Of a stretch of DNA of 60,000 nt, positions 33,271 to 45,420 are shown piece after piece. The number at the start of each line of letters is the position of its first letter. The first letter of the stretch is position 1. Source of the DNA: Cristatella mucedo (taxonomy: Eukaryota > Bryozoa > Phylactolaemata > Cristatellidae); the NCBI GenBank assembly GCA_009760855.2, contig WPIO01000037.1:544001-604000 (forward strand). Direction: 5' to 3'. A program made the translations under genes and the position numbers. The notes under the pieces are model-generated. The model did not search any database and was not told where the DNA came from. It worked only from the letters and a program-made list of their open reading frames with translations.

Positions 33271-34884
33271 CCAAATTATCCACGATACGATGATCGCAAT
33301 GATAAAGTCACAAGAAGATGCCGAATTTGATTAAAATGCCGCTGTCTTTCTTGGATGGAGCAGTGCGATGTTATACAAGATTGACGAGATCTGTTAGGAT
33401 GCAGAGTTCTGTACAAATTTACCTCAACCGCATCGCACAGAGCCACTCGGCTGTCGTGGCAGCGAACGTTGGTCACGTCGGCAACGTCGGTCGCGTCGGC
33501 CATGTCGGCTAACGTTTTATTGGTGTCGCCGGCTTTAGTATCAACCACCTGGGTGTTCACTCGCGATAGTCAAGGTCACGGAACCACCGCTAACTAGTGT
33601 GTGGCGTGGAAAAGAGGCAGACAGTCAATGCCAAGGCCAGTAGGATGGCTAAATACTTGTACGCTTGCTAAACCTATCTAAAGGTCCTGCGTGCCCGGAC
33701 TACGGAGCTGAGAAACTGCATTTGGCATCAAGCGGGAAGATGGTGACGGACAAAGCTGAGCGCCTGTGGTAACTGCCAGGCAGTCACTCAAAAGATCAGC
33801 TTGGAAATATTGAGCACAAACTTTACCGGACGCTGAAGGCAGTAAATAAGAGATGGCGAGCAACAGACAACGGCTATATTTGCACGTTGAAGAATGCAAG
33901 CTGAGGAGCTGAATCTGACTGAAATAAAGCGTGCGGTAATTAGAAGAAAGCTCGGGTTAATGCCGATTAAGTAAGCAGTCCCAGTAGAATAGCTTCTTCT
34001 GTGTAACCCAAAGTAGTGCGTGCGAAAATTTAAAAAAAATTAATGTGAAAGACGTTAATTTAAAGTTTCTTATTCTGTAAATATTTAACCAAAAGTAATT
34101 AAATACGCCTACTATGTCGCTCAAAAGAAAATATCGAAATCGCCATTCGATTGCGAAAGATCATTTATATGTGTACGCATAAAATCCGATATTCCGACGT
34201 ACCGAGATAGTGTGGACAATTATCCTGTCCAAGTATGAGGGCAGAACTGCAATCTGAAGGGTGCCAAAACTGCAATCTCAAGTCCAAAAGGCTACCAATC
34301 GCGCGGTCAGCTTTGTGCATCCTCATCTGCGAATAAAACGGCTCAGCAGTATGGCCTATCCCACAGTTATGCTGTACCACTGCATTAAGAGCACTGACAG
34401 TTCGACTCCTTTTTCTTTACGGATTTTTTTCAGAATAAAAATGACAGTAAAACGACCGTCATCTGACGGATTTTCCATTTTCACAACAAATTTTGAACGC
34501 ACTCAGTATAGAAAACGTTGATAACTACCCCAGAATTTCGGTTTTAGGAGCACATTTCAAAGAAATATTTAAGCACTAACATCTATCGTCTAGGCGCCTC
34601 CACAAAGATCACACACACGTTCATTCGGGGTTACCTAGAGTCGCTGCACTGCGCCTCGCGTTTACGGATCTATTTTCCAACAACTATACGGGTCTTCGAA
34701 TGCCAGGCATTGAATGAGGTAACTATCCAAACGTAGCAGCAGACACACTGATTCCATCTAGGTACCCAATAATGACTACAGACATACGAATTCATCGAGG
34801 GCGTAGGCTGAGCATTTAGCCATCCTACTGGCTTTCGCACGAAAATAGTTATCAGGCCACTTATTTAAAACTTGCTTTGAGAGC

Positions 34885-34985
34885 AGGAGAAGCGGTAGCT
34901 CAATGAGTGAAACGCTGGCTCAACGAACGAGAGGTTCCGGGATCATTCTCCACTCACGGCGAGTTTTTCAGGCATTATTTATGCA
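34885..34985 (+). mobile_element. tRNA-like SINE head remnant
   Basis: gcggtagctcaatgagtgaa resembles a tRNA box A region and gagaggttccgggatcattc a worn box B about 45 bp later. Not a working tRNA: the acceptor stem does not close. Intron 8. Confidence 0.4.
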
Positions 34986-35134
34986 AAACGTATATAGCAA
35001 GTTGGTCCAATTTTACTACCCTTAATGTAGGTTAGCGAAAGGCACGGGGTCCGTCACTGGCCTGGCATTGACAACGAACTAGCGGGCTAGATTTTTCGGT
35101 AGCTCGCTGCGCAGACGCTTGCAAAGAAGCTTAC

Positions 35135-35256
35135 CTAATTCTGGCTTCCAAAGCGTCGCCGAGTGACCTCTTCCCCTTCGACGGACCAGCCTCCGAAATA
35201 GCATCGAGAAAATTGTTGAAGTATTTCTCCATTCTGCCATCAATGTCGACATTTAC
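35135..35256 (-). CDS. KDM1A-like: KDM1-like exon 8 (segment leading to the tower insertion point)
   Basis: A 122-nt exon, acceptor ctgtag and donor gtaagc. It codes VNVDIDGRMEKYFNNFLDAI, SEAGPSKGKRS and LGDALEARI (about residues 265-304). It aligns with human [20 protein letters not shown]...VSLGQALEVVI. In human LSD1 the roughly 100-residue tower begins right after this point. Here the exon ends with AG of a split codon, and exon 9 begins with the C that completes it (AGC, Ser), so no extra exon is needed for phase. The acceptor has a weak pyrimidine tract. Confidence 0.85.
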
Positions 35257-36029
35257 CTACAGATTATTGTTGCATTTCATTTAAGCCGGACATCGTGAAT
35301 AAGCCGTCTGCGATTGGTTGTGGCGAGAAAAAAGATAACGCGAAAAATTCTTCGGCGAAACATGAATATATCAGTAGCTTAGCTTAGTCATGTTCAGAGC
35401 CGGAGCTACAGCTAGCCATGTGGCGTGGTGCTCACACGCACAGCGAGTCGTCGCGAGTTTGTGTCTCGCTGCAGGCGCACCATTATTTCCATGTCGAGTG
35501 AGAGCCACTCTGCGGCCGAAGAATGTAGCTGCTAAATCAGCAGTCCCTTTTTTGGACTCCGGCCCGCTGAATGCCACCCTGGCCACATCAAAGTCGTGAT
35601 TACGAATTCATTATTATATTACAGTTGCCCGACAAGACTTACTCTTCGTCGATGCACAAGCAGCGAGCTTGTCTGGGGGCAAGAGACTCGGCAGGGGCCT
35701 AGAGGATAAGGAGAATCTCGGAGGCTGCAACGAAGCACTTTCTCTTGGCGGAAAGCGGAACGCTAAATGCTTAAGCCCAGCCGCTATGCGCTCGTCTGCC
35801 TGGCCGACGCCATTCGGGCCTAAGTTTTTCAAAAGGCCCTTTTTTATTCGATACATTTTCTGAACCATAACAATAACGCAGGCCCTGTCCACTCTGGTCA
35901 CTGACTGTATCTCAGTGTGGCAGTTGACCAAAACAAGGGAAAGAGATTTGATCGCATGTTGGCTACATTTTTCCAGAAGCCACTCGGGTGAGCTCATACA
36001 ATGGCGGAAAACCTAGCACCATCCGACCA

Positions 36030-36110
36030 ACCCTAATAATAATAATGATAATAATATTTTTATATAACACCCTCTGAGAAATTTCTGAATCTCTTTCTCG
36101 GCACTTTAAA
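36030..36110 (-). mobile_element. Decayed LINE-B 3' tail
   Basis: AATAATGATAATAAT tail, then tataacaccctctgagaaat and aatctctttctcggcacttt, a mutated version of the hairpin. Confidence 0.65.
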
Positions 36111-36342
36111 TTTGATGCGAGAAGGCATCAATTTTCTTCGAATAAACAATATACTGTGGGGCAAACCTCCACGAAGAAACTTACTGAGCTAAAAAGCAAA
36201 ATATGATTTTGGAAAATCTATCCAGAGTGCGATAAATTGACATTCAAAACAAGCCATTCTTTAGTTAATAGTGGTCACTCAGGTTCGCTTACTTCTGCTT
36301 GCAGAAATCACAAGACCGTGCGTGATCATTTTTATGTTAATA

Positions 36343-36655
36343 ATAATAATAATGATAATGCACTTGATAAAGCCTTAGATAGAAGAGCCCTCAGATAACT
36401 CAATCTCTTTCTAGGCGCTTTACATTTCCTGCAAACGGAAACGCAATTGAATGCCGAGTAATATCATGCTTGATAAACAACATGAATAGCATGGTTAGGG
36501 GTAACATGCACAGGGTCAGCATGCAAATGTGGTTAGTGGCAGCATCACAGTGTCAGCACGCATAAGCACATCAAGGACGAATCCCAGGGACCCACTAAAT
36601 GCTGTCCTAAATAGGTGTGTGTTTAAGTTCTTTGCCAGGTTAACTTGAAAAAACA
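36343..36655 (-). mobile_element. LINE-B 3' fragment
   Basis: Tail of TAATAATAATAATGATAATG, hairpin region and 3' UTR with ggttaggggtaacatgcaca and cagggacccactaaatgctg, very close to 57508-57785. A more decayed tail of the same kind sits at 36030-36110. Confidence 0.82.
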
Positions 36656-37659
36656 GAAAGTCTTGGAGTAAATGGGCTAAACTCTAGAAATATCGAGCTA
36701 CTGCTTTGCTGAGCATTTGTCAGCAGTGAAAGTATTGCGGTCTGGATGTGCCCGGTGCAAGGGTACTTCGGGCTACTGAGCGAGGGAGCTCGGTGGCTGT
36801 AGCTAGCCCCCTTAGGCCGGACAGAAGAGGCTCGCCGCCTGCCTGTAGCTACCTTCTTTCTAGGCAATACAGTTTCGCTCTCTCAACGGTTTCAGCCTCC
36901 TTCATGAATGCCAATGCAGAAAACCGCAAGCCTATTGCTACCGAAAGTTTCTGGTCAGAGTAAATCAGTTGGAGCAATCCCTGCCGCCGATCGCATAATC
37001 CAACTCTTTCGGCATCGTATCGTAATACCTCTCTTGAGCGATAGCAGCAGTACAATTAAAAGTGACTCATGAAGATGCTTGTCTGATGGGAATACAGTTT
37101 GGCATCTGGTAACAGATTCTAGAGAAAGTCAAATTCACGTAGATCGAGCAATACACACCCGGACGAAATAGACCCAACACATGTACAATTATCCAGCCAA
37201 CTTGGCGATAATCCAGCCAATAATAGATTAGTCCAAAGTGGTGATCCAGCCAAAGTTTTAATAGCTTTTTGTCAACTGGTGCACACAGCACTTGATTACT
37301 AAAAGTCAACGTCCAGTGCTCATGGAGATAAAAATTCGTCGACGAGACACTGTAGTGTCCGAGCTAATCAGAGCAAATTTATGGCTTACCCTTGCGAAGT
37401 TTGTGAAGTGCAAGAAGGATTGCAACCACCTGCATCTGGTCAGTATAATTAAAACAAGCAAGTTACTTGTCATGCACGCGTTTGCCTGTGATTTTTATGC
37501 TACTTTCTTAATTCAACAAAGTTTTTTTTAAGAACTATGAGTAGCAATTTGAAGAAATCTATAAAAGCCTTCGTCAGCTCCTTGGACATACCGTTGTCTG
37601 AATGCCCGGAAGCCACTACAGCGATGATTAATCGCTGACGTACGCAACGACAGATGTAC

Positions 37660-37930
37660 GCAACGACAACTACTCTCCTGCTTCCGACCATGGCTCACCC
37701 TTTCCAGCGGTCCTGAGCTGCTACTTCCATGCTACTCAATAAGTCAACTGCTCTCCTGACTCTGCTATGCTTCCCACTTTCTCTTTGTTGCATGAGACGA
37801 AGTCTTTTGGCTACCGAATGCGTACCGAAAGCAGCTAGGCTGTGAGTGCGCTATACAAAACTCTCCTACGTAACACTCACATAGTCTTTATGGCATTGTG
37901 GAGTTAGAGACGGAGATACATTACTGACAT
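37660..37930 (+). mobile_element. LINE-A 3' end fragment
   Basis: Contains the LINE-A 3' block (cgtaccgaaagcagctaggc, gcgctatacaaaactctcct, catagtctttatgg) in plus orientation, inside KDM1 intron 7. No coding part is kept beyond the last few codons. Confidence 0.75.
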
Positions 37931-38235
37931 CATGATCGCTACCAGCTAAGCTGTTTTTTCCGAAGTGGCAGTGGATAAAGCCTGTGAGTAAAAGTATCAT
38001 AGAAATATTCAGGAGAAGCTTTCACTAAGCATTCACATGACCTAAGACTAGAGAATTCTTGATAAGTGTGATTGCATGTTAATTTGGTTTTCTGCTATAA
38101 ACTGTATCGGTTTTAAACTATTTTGTGTTCGATATAAAGAGTTTTTAGATTCTCACATTAAGATGAACAAGTTATTAGCAGTCACGTGATTAGGTAATTT
38201 TAATAGTTCATCGTGATTTAGCTCTCACGATTTAC

Positions 38236-38935
38236 CATAAATATAATAATAATAAGTATACTAATAATGATACATTTACATAGAAGTCTTAGAGAAATCA
38301 ATCTCTTTCTAGGCACTTTATATGTGCTGCAACGGAAGAATGCTCAAATGGTTGATAGTAACATCGACATGCCAGTAAGCATAATAGGATTAGAGGTGAC
38401 ATGCACAGGGCGGGGTCAACATGTAAATATGGTTAGTGGTAGAGTGCAAAGTGTCAGCACACGTAAGCACACTAAGGACAAATCACAAAGACCCATCAAA
38501 TGCTCTGAGAAGCAAGTGCATTTTTAGTTTATTTTCAAATGCCAGCATGTCAGGGGATGTCTCGAAGTCATTTGGAAGTGAGTTTCAGGCTTTGCGAGGA
38601 GAAAAAAATAAAGACACGGTCTCCCGAGGATTTAAGTCTCGCACGAGCCACAGCTAAGTGGTTTGAGTCAGAAAAGCGGGTGGTGCGACGCCTAACCTGG
38701 TGGTTGAGTAGTTCTGATAAGTAGCTGAAGCCAAGGAATCAGGGGACCTAAAAGTGAGGGAGAACCTTGACCTTGAAGTCAATTCGCAGCTTGATTGGAT
38801 GCCAGTGTAGGTCAGTGAGATGTGGTGTGTTGTGTTGTGGCAACTGAGACGCTCACGACAAACATGCCTAACTGCAAAGTCTTGTACCAACCGTAAGCGG
38901 CTAACTGCACAGGCACAGGTCATGGCACAGAGCTA
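38236..38935 (-). mobile_element. LINE-B 3' fragment
   Basis: AATAATA-type tail, hairpin region (gagaaatcaatctctttcta) and 3' UTR as in 39505-39900, running into the C-terminal ORF remnant near 38.8-38.93 kb. Intron 7, so about 300 bp and an exon separate it from the next copy. Confidence 0.8.
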
Positions 38936-39100
38936 CGGTGATGGAATTGTTCGTCGTGCTATAAATCCCTTTTGCCTTCATCAAAGCGATGCAACGCGAG
39001 GATATCATTGAATTTAGCATACAGCGAGAGGAGCCGATGACGGATTTGCTTGCAGCCTGAACGTCTGCTGGTCACACGAGCTGGTACCCTCCCAATTAGG

Positions 39101-39137
39101 TGACAGCGAGACAGCGAGACAGCGAGACAGCGAGAGA
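39101..39137 (+). repeat. 8-bp tandem repeat
   Basis: gacagcga repeated about five times, 120 bp downstream of KDM1 exon 7 on its own strand. Confidence 0.85.
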
Positions 39138-39256
39138 GCGATTGGCAGTTCGCAAAAGCGACGAGTACGGCAGCATCAGCAGCAGCAGTCGAGTGCCGTT
39201 TGGATCGTAGCCGCAGCCACTATGTCTGACGAAAGAAAAAAGAAAAACTCGCCTAC

Positions 39257-39433
39257 CTTATCTCCATCGGGACCGTACAATTCGCAATCGTGGCGTATTT
39301 TAAGAAGCGGTATCCCGAGTTGCTCGGCAATCGTGCCAACAGGATTTCCTTTCAGCCCCGTGACCACCATTGCGCCTCTCTCAGCGACAAAGCCGTTCTT
39401 TCTGAACGTATTTACTCGACCACCAATTCGGTC
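39257..39433 (-). CDS. KDM1A-like: KDM1-like exon 7 (amine oxidase, FAD-binding half)
   Basis: A 177-nt exon of 59 codons, phase 0 to 0, between acceptor gtcttccag and donor gtaggc. It begins DRIGGRVNTFRKNGFVAERG and continues AMVVTGLKGNP, almost residue for residue like human [31 protein letters not shown], a signature of the KDM1A branch. It ends CELYGPDGDK, equivalent to human CPLYEANGQ. GGR and GAM contact the flavin and its ribityl chain in the family. Confidence 0.95.
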
Positions 39434-39504
39434 CTGGAAGACACGACACAATAGTATACAATCGGTCCAAGTGCAGTAGTCTATAAAGGGGATAATACTG
39501 ATAA

Positions 39505-40640
39505 TGTAATAATAATAATAATACACTCGATAAAGCGCCCGCAGAGAACTCAATCTCTCTCTAGGCGCTTTACATTTGCTGCAAAGGTAACACGATCGAA
39601 TGGTGAGTGACCATGCTTAAAAAAACAACAAGAATAACGCGACTAAGGTTGACACGCACAGGGCCAGCATGTACGTGTGGTTTTTGGCAGCATGCAACAG
39701 CGTCAGCACGCATAAGCACGTAAAGGACGAATCACAGGGACCCACTAAATGCTTCATAAACAGGTACATTTTTAATTTCTTTATAAATGCGATCAAGTCA
39801 GGTATGTCGAGACGGAAGTGGGGAGTGAGTTCAAGGCTTTGGGAGCATACAACTAAAGGCACGGTCTCCAAATGATTTGAGGTTTGTACGAGTTATAGGT
39901 AAGCAGTTAGATTCCGAAAAGCGGGTGGTACGATGCTTGGCCTAGTGCGGGAGTAGATCTGATAGGTAGGCTAGAGCCACAGAATAAAGAGACCTAAAAG
40001 TGAGTGACAGAACCTCGAAGTCGATGTTTTGCTTGACTGGGAGCGAGTGCAGGTCAGCGAGAGGTGGTATGATGTGGCAACTGCGATGCTCACGACACAC
40101 AAGCCTAGCTGCAGAGTTTTGCATCAGCTGCAAGCGCCTGATTTTACATGCCGGTAGACCAGCAAGCAGTGAGTTACAGAAGTCAAGACGGGATGTCGCA
40201 AATGCATGGACCAATTTAGATAATTTATATTTGCTATCCCTGTACAAACAAGCCCGAATTTTGGAAATGTTATGTACCTGAAAGTACGCCGACTTGTTTG
40301 TGGAGCTGATGTGGGTGTCTAGCGAAAAAGGTCACTTTGGATCATGACACCTAGATTTTTCCTGCAGATTCAACAGGAGATGTGCTGACAGAGCCGATTT
40401 TGAGCGTTAGCCTTTCCAATTTCTGAATCACACTTGGTTTGCCCATAGCTAGTAAGTTAGTTTTATTGTCGTTCAATTAAAGAAAAGGCTGCCATCCATG
40501 TGCGGATGTTGTCAATACATGCAGCAAGGGAGTTGAGAGAGCTCGAGGTGGCCTAGGGCAGGGAGGGATCAAAGCAAAGGTACAACTGAGTGTCATCCGC
40601 ATAGAAGTGAAAGCCTAGATTTCGCTTGGCAATCAAATCG
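39505..40640 (-). mobile_element. LINE-B fragment, best 3' half in the window
   Basis: 3' end first: ATT-type tail (39508-39523), hairpin (39531-39572), 3' UTR, then a C-terminal ORF (40247-39942) reading VHAFATSRLDFCNSLLAGLP, ACKIRRLQLMQNSAARLVCR, EHRSCHIIPPLADLHSLPVK and QNIDFEVLSLTFRSL. This is the thumb region common to CR1, L2 and related clades. Intron 6. Confidence 0.88.
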
Positions 40641-40684
40641 GCAACAGGAAGAATAATAACTTAAGTAGTAATTTTAGGGTCGCT

Positions 40685-40760
40685 TGCATGGCACCCTAAA
40701 AGAACTAAGCATCTATCCAGGTGCTTTGAAACTCACTGCAAGAGGAGGAGTAATTAAGGA
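40685..40760 (-). mobile_element. Diverged LINE-B 3' tail
   Basis: ggcaccctaaaagaactaag then catctatccaggtgctttga, a mutated hairpin region, directly beyond the 39.5-40.6 kb copy. Confidence 0.5.
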
Positions 40761-42224
40761 TTAGTTGTGTCTACTGCATCCGACCTGGGAAAGCATGCAT
40801 AAGTAAGCAAGTATAATTCTTAGACCAGCATGCAAAAGCACGAGTAAGCTGCACATGCATGCGCAGAAAAAGACTCCGCTGAGTTACCCAGTGAGCACGA
40901 CCCCAGGTTATGCAGCCATGAATGGTTCAAGTGAGAGTTGAACCTTGTCTAAGCCGATTGGCTTTGAGCAACGGTCAGGTGTCAGCCGCTTAAGGATTCA
41001 CAGTCGCTATGTACAAGATTTGCTCGAGAAAAACCACTGCGTTGGCGATGTATTCAGCCGAAGATTTTGCTAACGAGGTCGTAGGACACAATACGGTAAA
41101 CAAGTCTTACAAATTGATTTTCAAAGCTTTTTTCGGTCACGGGTCAGTAATCAAAGCTTGGTAACTTGTAAGTGGCGCAAGCGCGTTTCGCACGACCGAG
41201 AGTCTGCAAAAAACTTGGAGTAGATTAGAGGCACGGGCAATTCGAAAACTTCAGCGTGTTGCCAGAGAGTCTACGTTGACTGGCGGTTGAGCGCCGAAGT
41301 GACTTGGTTACACCGGCAATTCTACTGCTTTTTCATGACACAACTTAAAATTGACAGGTTTGCGTATTCTAATTCTCAGAATCCTTTAATTTCCTAAATC
41401 GTCTGCAGCCCATGCAGCCTTTAAGATAAGACTGACTGTCGTCGACTTTTTGAAACTAACTGCTTGAAGGCTACGAATTCATCGGGTGTCGCGGTCGCAA
41501 GAGTACTTCGCTATGGCTGCCTGGTCTTTTGCATATTTTGCATCTTTTGCATGGTTCCCCTAGGACCTCGTTACCAGAGTGCCAACGTACTAAACTTCCG
41601 TGCAAGCTGTTAAAACCTTGTAATGATATCTTGAGTGGAATGGAGATGAACTGGCCCAGTGTAGACAGCAATTCTATCCATAAGATTCACGAAACTAGTG
41701 CAATAAACAGAAAATTTAAGTATTATTCATTTTGAACTGCACAATACGCTTTAGTTTCAGCTACTGGCTCAAAAAGAGCCACTTACAGTGAGCCAGGAGC
41801 TACTATGGGCTAACACGTTATAGCGGGTTTCTCAAGAGAGATTTATCTTCATCATCCGTGAGCGTCGCAAATGGAACAGCTGATACTGCCGCTGCTCACT
41901 TGCTGCAGCGAATTTTCACGTTGACAGCTCACCAACCAATTGCAATCAAGACATCGCATGCATCCCGGCAGTACAAAGGGATTTGGCTACCCAGGCAGGC
42001 TGGAAGGCATTTAAATAGGGCGTCTCTCTCTATAAAGATCTGTCTCGATCGCTCAATCGGATGAGCAGGACGGACGGACGGGCAACCAAATGACTTTGGA
42101 ATCGCGTCCCGCTTGTTTTGCGAATGTTTTTTTCTCAACCGTACCCACTACGGACAGCCCTAGGTCGTATTGACGTTCATAGAAAAGGCTGAAACAAGAA
42201 TATACTTATGCATCTCCGCCTGTA

Positions 42225-42470
42225 ACTGCACACAGCCACGAAGACTTAGCGGGTGTGATGTGATGTCTCTCCGTCTGTAACTCCACAAAGCCATACAGAC
42301 TATGTGGGTGTTACGCAGGATATTTTTGTATAGCGCACTCACAGCCTAAGCGGCTTTCGGTACGCATTTGGTAGCCAACAGACTTCATCTCATGCAACAA
42401 AGAGAAAGTGGGAAGCATAGCAGAGTCAGGAGAGCAGTGTTAATGTAGTGAGTAGTTACAAGGTAGAGCA
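42225..42470 (-). mobile_element. LINE-A 3' end fragment
   Basis: Same 3' block as 12500-12730 in the same orientation (actatgtgggtgttacgcag, then agcgcactcacagcctaagc). A short partial copy of the first tens of bases precedes it (ctgtaactgcacacagccac versus ctgtaactccacaaagccat). Lies in KDM1 intron 6. Confidence 0.75.
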
Positions 42471-42777
42471 CATTATAGCCAACTTACAAAAGTAAGCTTC
42501 TCGTCAACTTCTCCCATCGAATCCTTTCCAGCTCTTTACTTCCTATACGGACCCCATACTCAAAAATGCAAAATTCGATACCATGCTACACTGCGTCTGA
42601 AAAGGCGATAATGTACTGTCATTTTCTCTGCTAGTCTTATTAAAGATTTAACCATGTACAAAATGAATAGATAAAGATTAAAGTCATCTTTTTAATTAAG
42701 TAACTTCAGTTCGTTATACCATGGACTTGCTGTGATGAAAACTGGTATGCTACCTAGTTAATGTGTTTCTCGTGCGC

Positions 42778-42975
42778 TAAAAATAAATAAATAAATAAAA
42801 TAAAATGAATACAAGCTGATTTAACAGCCTCTTTTTGTATAGCGACAGAAGAGCCTTGACGGCTATCACTACCTCTGGCAGCGGCGATAAAGGATCGCCC
42901 ACCACAGGATTCGAACCCACGACCTCGGGGCCGAGGTGCTGAAAAGCAACCGCCTTACCTAATGAGTCTAATGTG
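42778..42975 (-). mobile_element. SINE-1 copy, reverse strand, with TTTA-type tail
   Basis: Reverse complement of the family: plus-strand ggattcgaacccacgacctc is box B read backward. Its 3' end carries (AAAT)n on the plus strand (42780-42800), that is a TTTA-repeat tail. Intron 6. Confidence 0.85.
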
Positions 42976-43511
42976 AGGCTCTTATTCATTGTTTCGTTTG
43001 TCAATTGACTAATGATAAGCAAAGCTATTGTAAAACCAATTTAGTAATTTTTTTATCAACCACGTGGTACTTTATTTTGTAAACCTATGGTCGGTGCAAG
43101 CAATCAATCAACAATGGTCTCCAGCTGAATAAATTAATACAACCTCAAGGTTTTTGCAATATCGTTTACTAATGGCTGGTCACCTTGCTTCTTTTCAGTG
43201 CATGATAATAGCCATAGTGGTCTTGTCTTAATAGCCAGTGGCCATGAATATGTTCTGCGCGTACTCTTGCATTCTGGCTTAGGCACGATACTTGCTTGCT
43301 TTTGCATGCTACATAGCGTGCATCCACTATACTCAAGAGTATTGAATCTGTCGCAGCGAGTTGTAATGCACCCGCATAGAGATTAAATTCTTTTAAGGTG
43401 CTGTATAAAAGACCCGTTGCTATTTTCTTGTTATTATAGGCACCGCATTTGAGTCGCACTAAAGCAAAGAGACAACCACCGTACATTTATTAAACCACCG
43501 CCGTGGCTTAC

Positions 43512-43606
43512 CCTTGCTTCTATCACTATGACTTTAAATCCTTGTAAGGAGAGTTGCCTTGCAGCCCCCAGTCCAGCGAATCCTGCTCCCAGTATTATAA
43601 CCTGTC
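43512..43606 (-). CDS. KDM1A-like: KDM1-like exon 6 (FAD-binding Rossmann motif)
   Basis: A 95-nt exon between acceptor tttgtgtttcag and donor gtaagc. It codes QVIILGAGFAGLGAARQLSL followed by QGFKVIVIEAR (about residues 175-205). This is the beta-alpha-beta dinucleotide fold: GAGFAG is the GxGxxG loop contacting the FAD pyrophosphate, and the E of IEAR is the residue that binds the adenine ribose in this family. Phase 0 end joins exon 7 as EAR-DRIGGRV, the same order as human EARDRVGGRV. Confidence 0.95.
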
Positions 43607-43707
43607 CTGAAACACAAACGAACAATAAGCTGCCAGACTGCGTAAATACTACCAGCACTTCCCGAGGTCAACACACTATACCGGTACATTTACAAATCAC
43701 GTGCGCG

Positions 43708-43766
43708 CACACACGCACACACGCGCGCGCGCGCACACACGCGCGCGCGAGCACGCGAGCACACAC
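43708..43766 (+). repeat. CA / CG alternating tract
   Basis: Purine-pyrimidine alternation (cacacacgcgcgcgcgcaca style), of a kind able to adopt Z-DNA. About 100 bp upstream of exon 6 on the gene strand. Confidence 0.85.
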
Positions 43767-43909
43767 ATATGCGCATGCTATGCCTCCGAAAAAAATTTGC
43801 GTCTTAAAGTATGCGCGCTCATTCTTGTGCTTCACGAAGGTTGAATATTTCCATGCATCTCTCCTTGGCGTCATTGGCACTGCACTGTAACGAGCCAGGT
43901 CTTCTCTCA

Positions 43910-44035
43910 GCGGAATACTTCATTCAGAGCATTAGTGTCAACGGGCAGCAGTCATCCGCGGAGCCTCTAAAGCAGTACGGGACATACCAGGGATCTAGGC
44001 TGGGCCCACTTCTTTTCGCAATTGGCACTCTCTAG
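43910..44035 (+). mobile_element. Reverse transcriptase scrap
   Basis: Codes VNGQQSSAEPLKQYGTYQGS then RLGPLLFAIGTL, matching the non-LTR RT block ending G-V-P-Q-G-S-x-L-G-P-L-L-F. A few hundred bases inside KDM1 intron 5. Confidence 0.6.
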
Positions 44036-44479
44036 CAAATTTAATCGCAAATCTTGGCTTTTATTTTTACATGTATTACACACAGAGCTGTACCTGTGCT
44101 TTGATCTCTTCTCGCCTTTCAGTACGCCAAGCACTCTCGATTTTCTTCCTTCATGCGTTGCTAATGTTCCCACTTGGATAGAAAATCACTTTCTCAAATA
44201 AAGTGAACATTAAAACAACTTAACAATTATTGGACAGCATAGTGTTAATCAGAAGAAAGGAAATTATCCTTCAAAATGGGCTCCACCGGCACATCTCCTG
44301 TAGCATCTGCTAGAAATCTAGGCACCATGTTCCAAAGTGACATTTCACTAGACAATTTGACAACAGTGAACGTTCACCAGACAGCGTGACAGTGACCTGG
44401 CACTGGACAAGATAGACAGCGATACCGCAGCCAAGTTGCGCCATGCATTCGTTACGATTACTATTATTATTCGTTACGA

Positions 44480-44526
44480 TACTCGACAGCAACAAAATTC
44501 GTCTCGAATTTTGTTGCTGTCGAGTA
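44480..44526. repeat. Perfect 22-bp hairpin with 3-nt loop
   Basis: Arm 44480-44501 and arm 44505-44526 are exact reverse complements around tct. A direct repeat attcgttacgat occurs twice just upstream. Intron 5. Confidence 0.95.
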
Positions 44527-44689
44527 GATTAGCTGCAGCGAAATGGCAGCAATGATAAATGATGCTAAGCAAGCTGCAGTGCACGCCGAGGTCTCAGCTG
44601 GAGGTCTTAAAAGCAGCTCTCGCGCTTCACTTAAACATGGAGGAATAGGCATGTCGCTCAGATCGGAGTTGAACTTCGACGTCCGATTC

Positions 44690-44900
44690 TGAAAGCATCT
44701 TATAAATGACACGATCTGGGGCAAAGCTCTCCAGGACGTCAGTCCGAGAGGGAAGGCTCCGCAGGATGCCTTTACCATGGGGTGGGGGAGGCTCTGCAGC
44801 ACACCTGTTCCATGGGGGAGCAGCTGAGCAGGACGCCTGCCCCAGGGAGGAGCAGCTGAGCTGAACGCCTGCAGTCGCCTCGGTGACGCGAGACAATTGC
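44690..44900 (+). repeat. Degenerate tandem repeat of about 40 bp
   Basis: Recurring blocks such as catgggggagcagctgagca and cagggaggagcagctgagct with gcaggacgcctg/gctgaacgcctg between. Four or so worn units. Confidence 0.6.
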
Positions 44901-45089
44901 GCACTAACTGTAAGGCGGGGTAAACAAGCTTAGGACCTCTGCAAGTGCCTTTAGATTTCCCAGCAGCATTTAACTACAGTTGATAGCCGGATCCTTCCGG
45001 GGCGCCTGTTGACACACCTAGGTATCACTGGCTCAGGAGCGAAAGAACGAAGAGAACTAGAAGACAAGACGGGTGGCACAACCTTGAAC

Positions 45090-45420
45090 TCGATACTCGA
45101 TGAAGAGCTTGATCGTGTCAGATCCTATCTCAGTATGAGATGTGTGAGCTTTGATGCAAATTTCTGGCGGTCAAAGGGATAGTTTTTAAAGTGGGATACC
45201 CCAAAGGTTTGGTCTACAGCCCCGTTATTTTTCTTATATATACTTCCCCCCCTGGCCATTGATCAGCAGCACAATCTTGGCTTGCATTTAACATCAATAT
45301 CTCTCAGGGCTACATATCCTTCGACCATTAGAAAACCTTCTCAGCATCCGGCAAACTAATGTAGACCCCAGCCTCAATATTGGTTACGGTAGTATCCGTC
45401 CAGTGACGTTTGGTTTTCGC
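45090..45420 (+). mobile_element. Degenerate reverse transcriptase remnant
   Basis: A plus frame reads SYLSMRCVSFDANFWRSKG, stop, FLKWDTPKVWSTAPLFFLYI, LPPLAIDQQHNLGLH. This is the same block as SYLSDR...GVPRGSVLGPLLFFIYT with stops and substitutions. The clade could be LINE-B or a third family. Confidence 0.5.

Larger units (their letters stand above)
35257..39256 (-). other. KDM1 intron 7
   Basis: About 4 kb. Carries three LINE-B 3' ends and one LINE-A 3' end; the 35.26-36.0 and 36.66-37.65 kb parts show nothing recognisable. Confidence 0.8.
39434..43511 (-). other. KDM1 intron 6
   Basis: About 4.1 kb. LINE-B copy at 39.5-40.6 kb, LINE-A end at 42.2 kb, SINE-1 at 42.8 kb. The part 40.77-42.2 kb is unassigned. 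Confidence 0.85.

Noticed and set aside
33276-33560. Possible tower exon with DATDVADVTNV and VALCDAVE
   Set aside because: It has a donor-like gtaaat, but the sequence comes from a short GTCGGC-type repeat and is not a charged coiled coil; the acceptor is poor.
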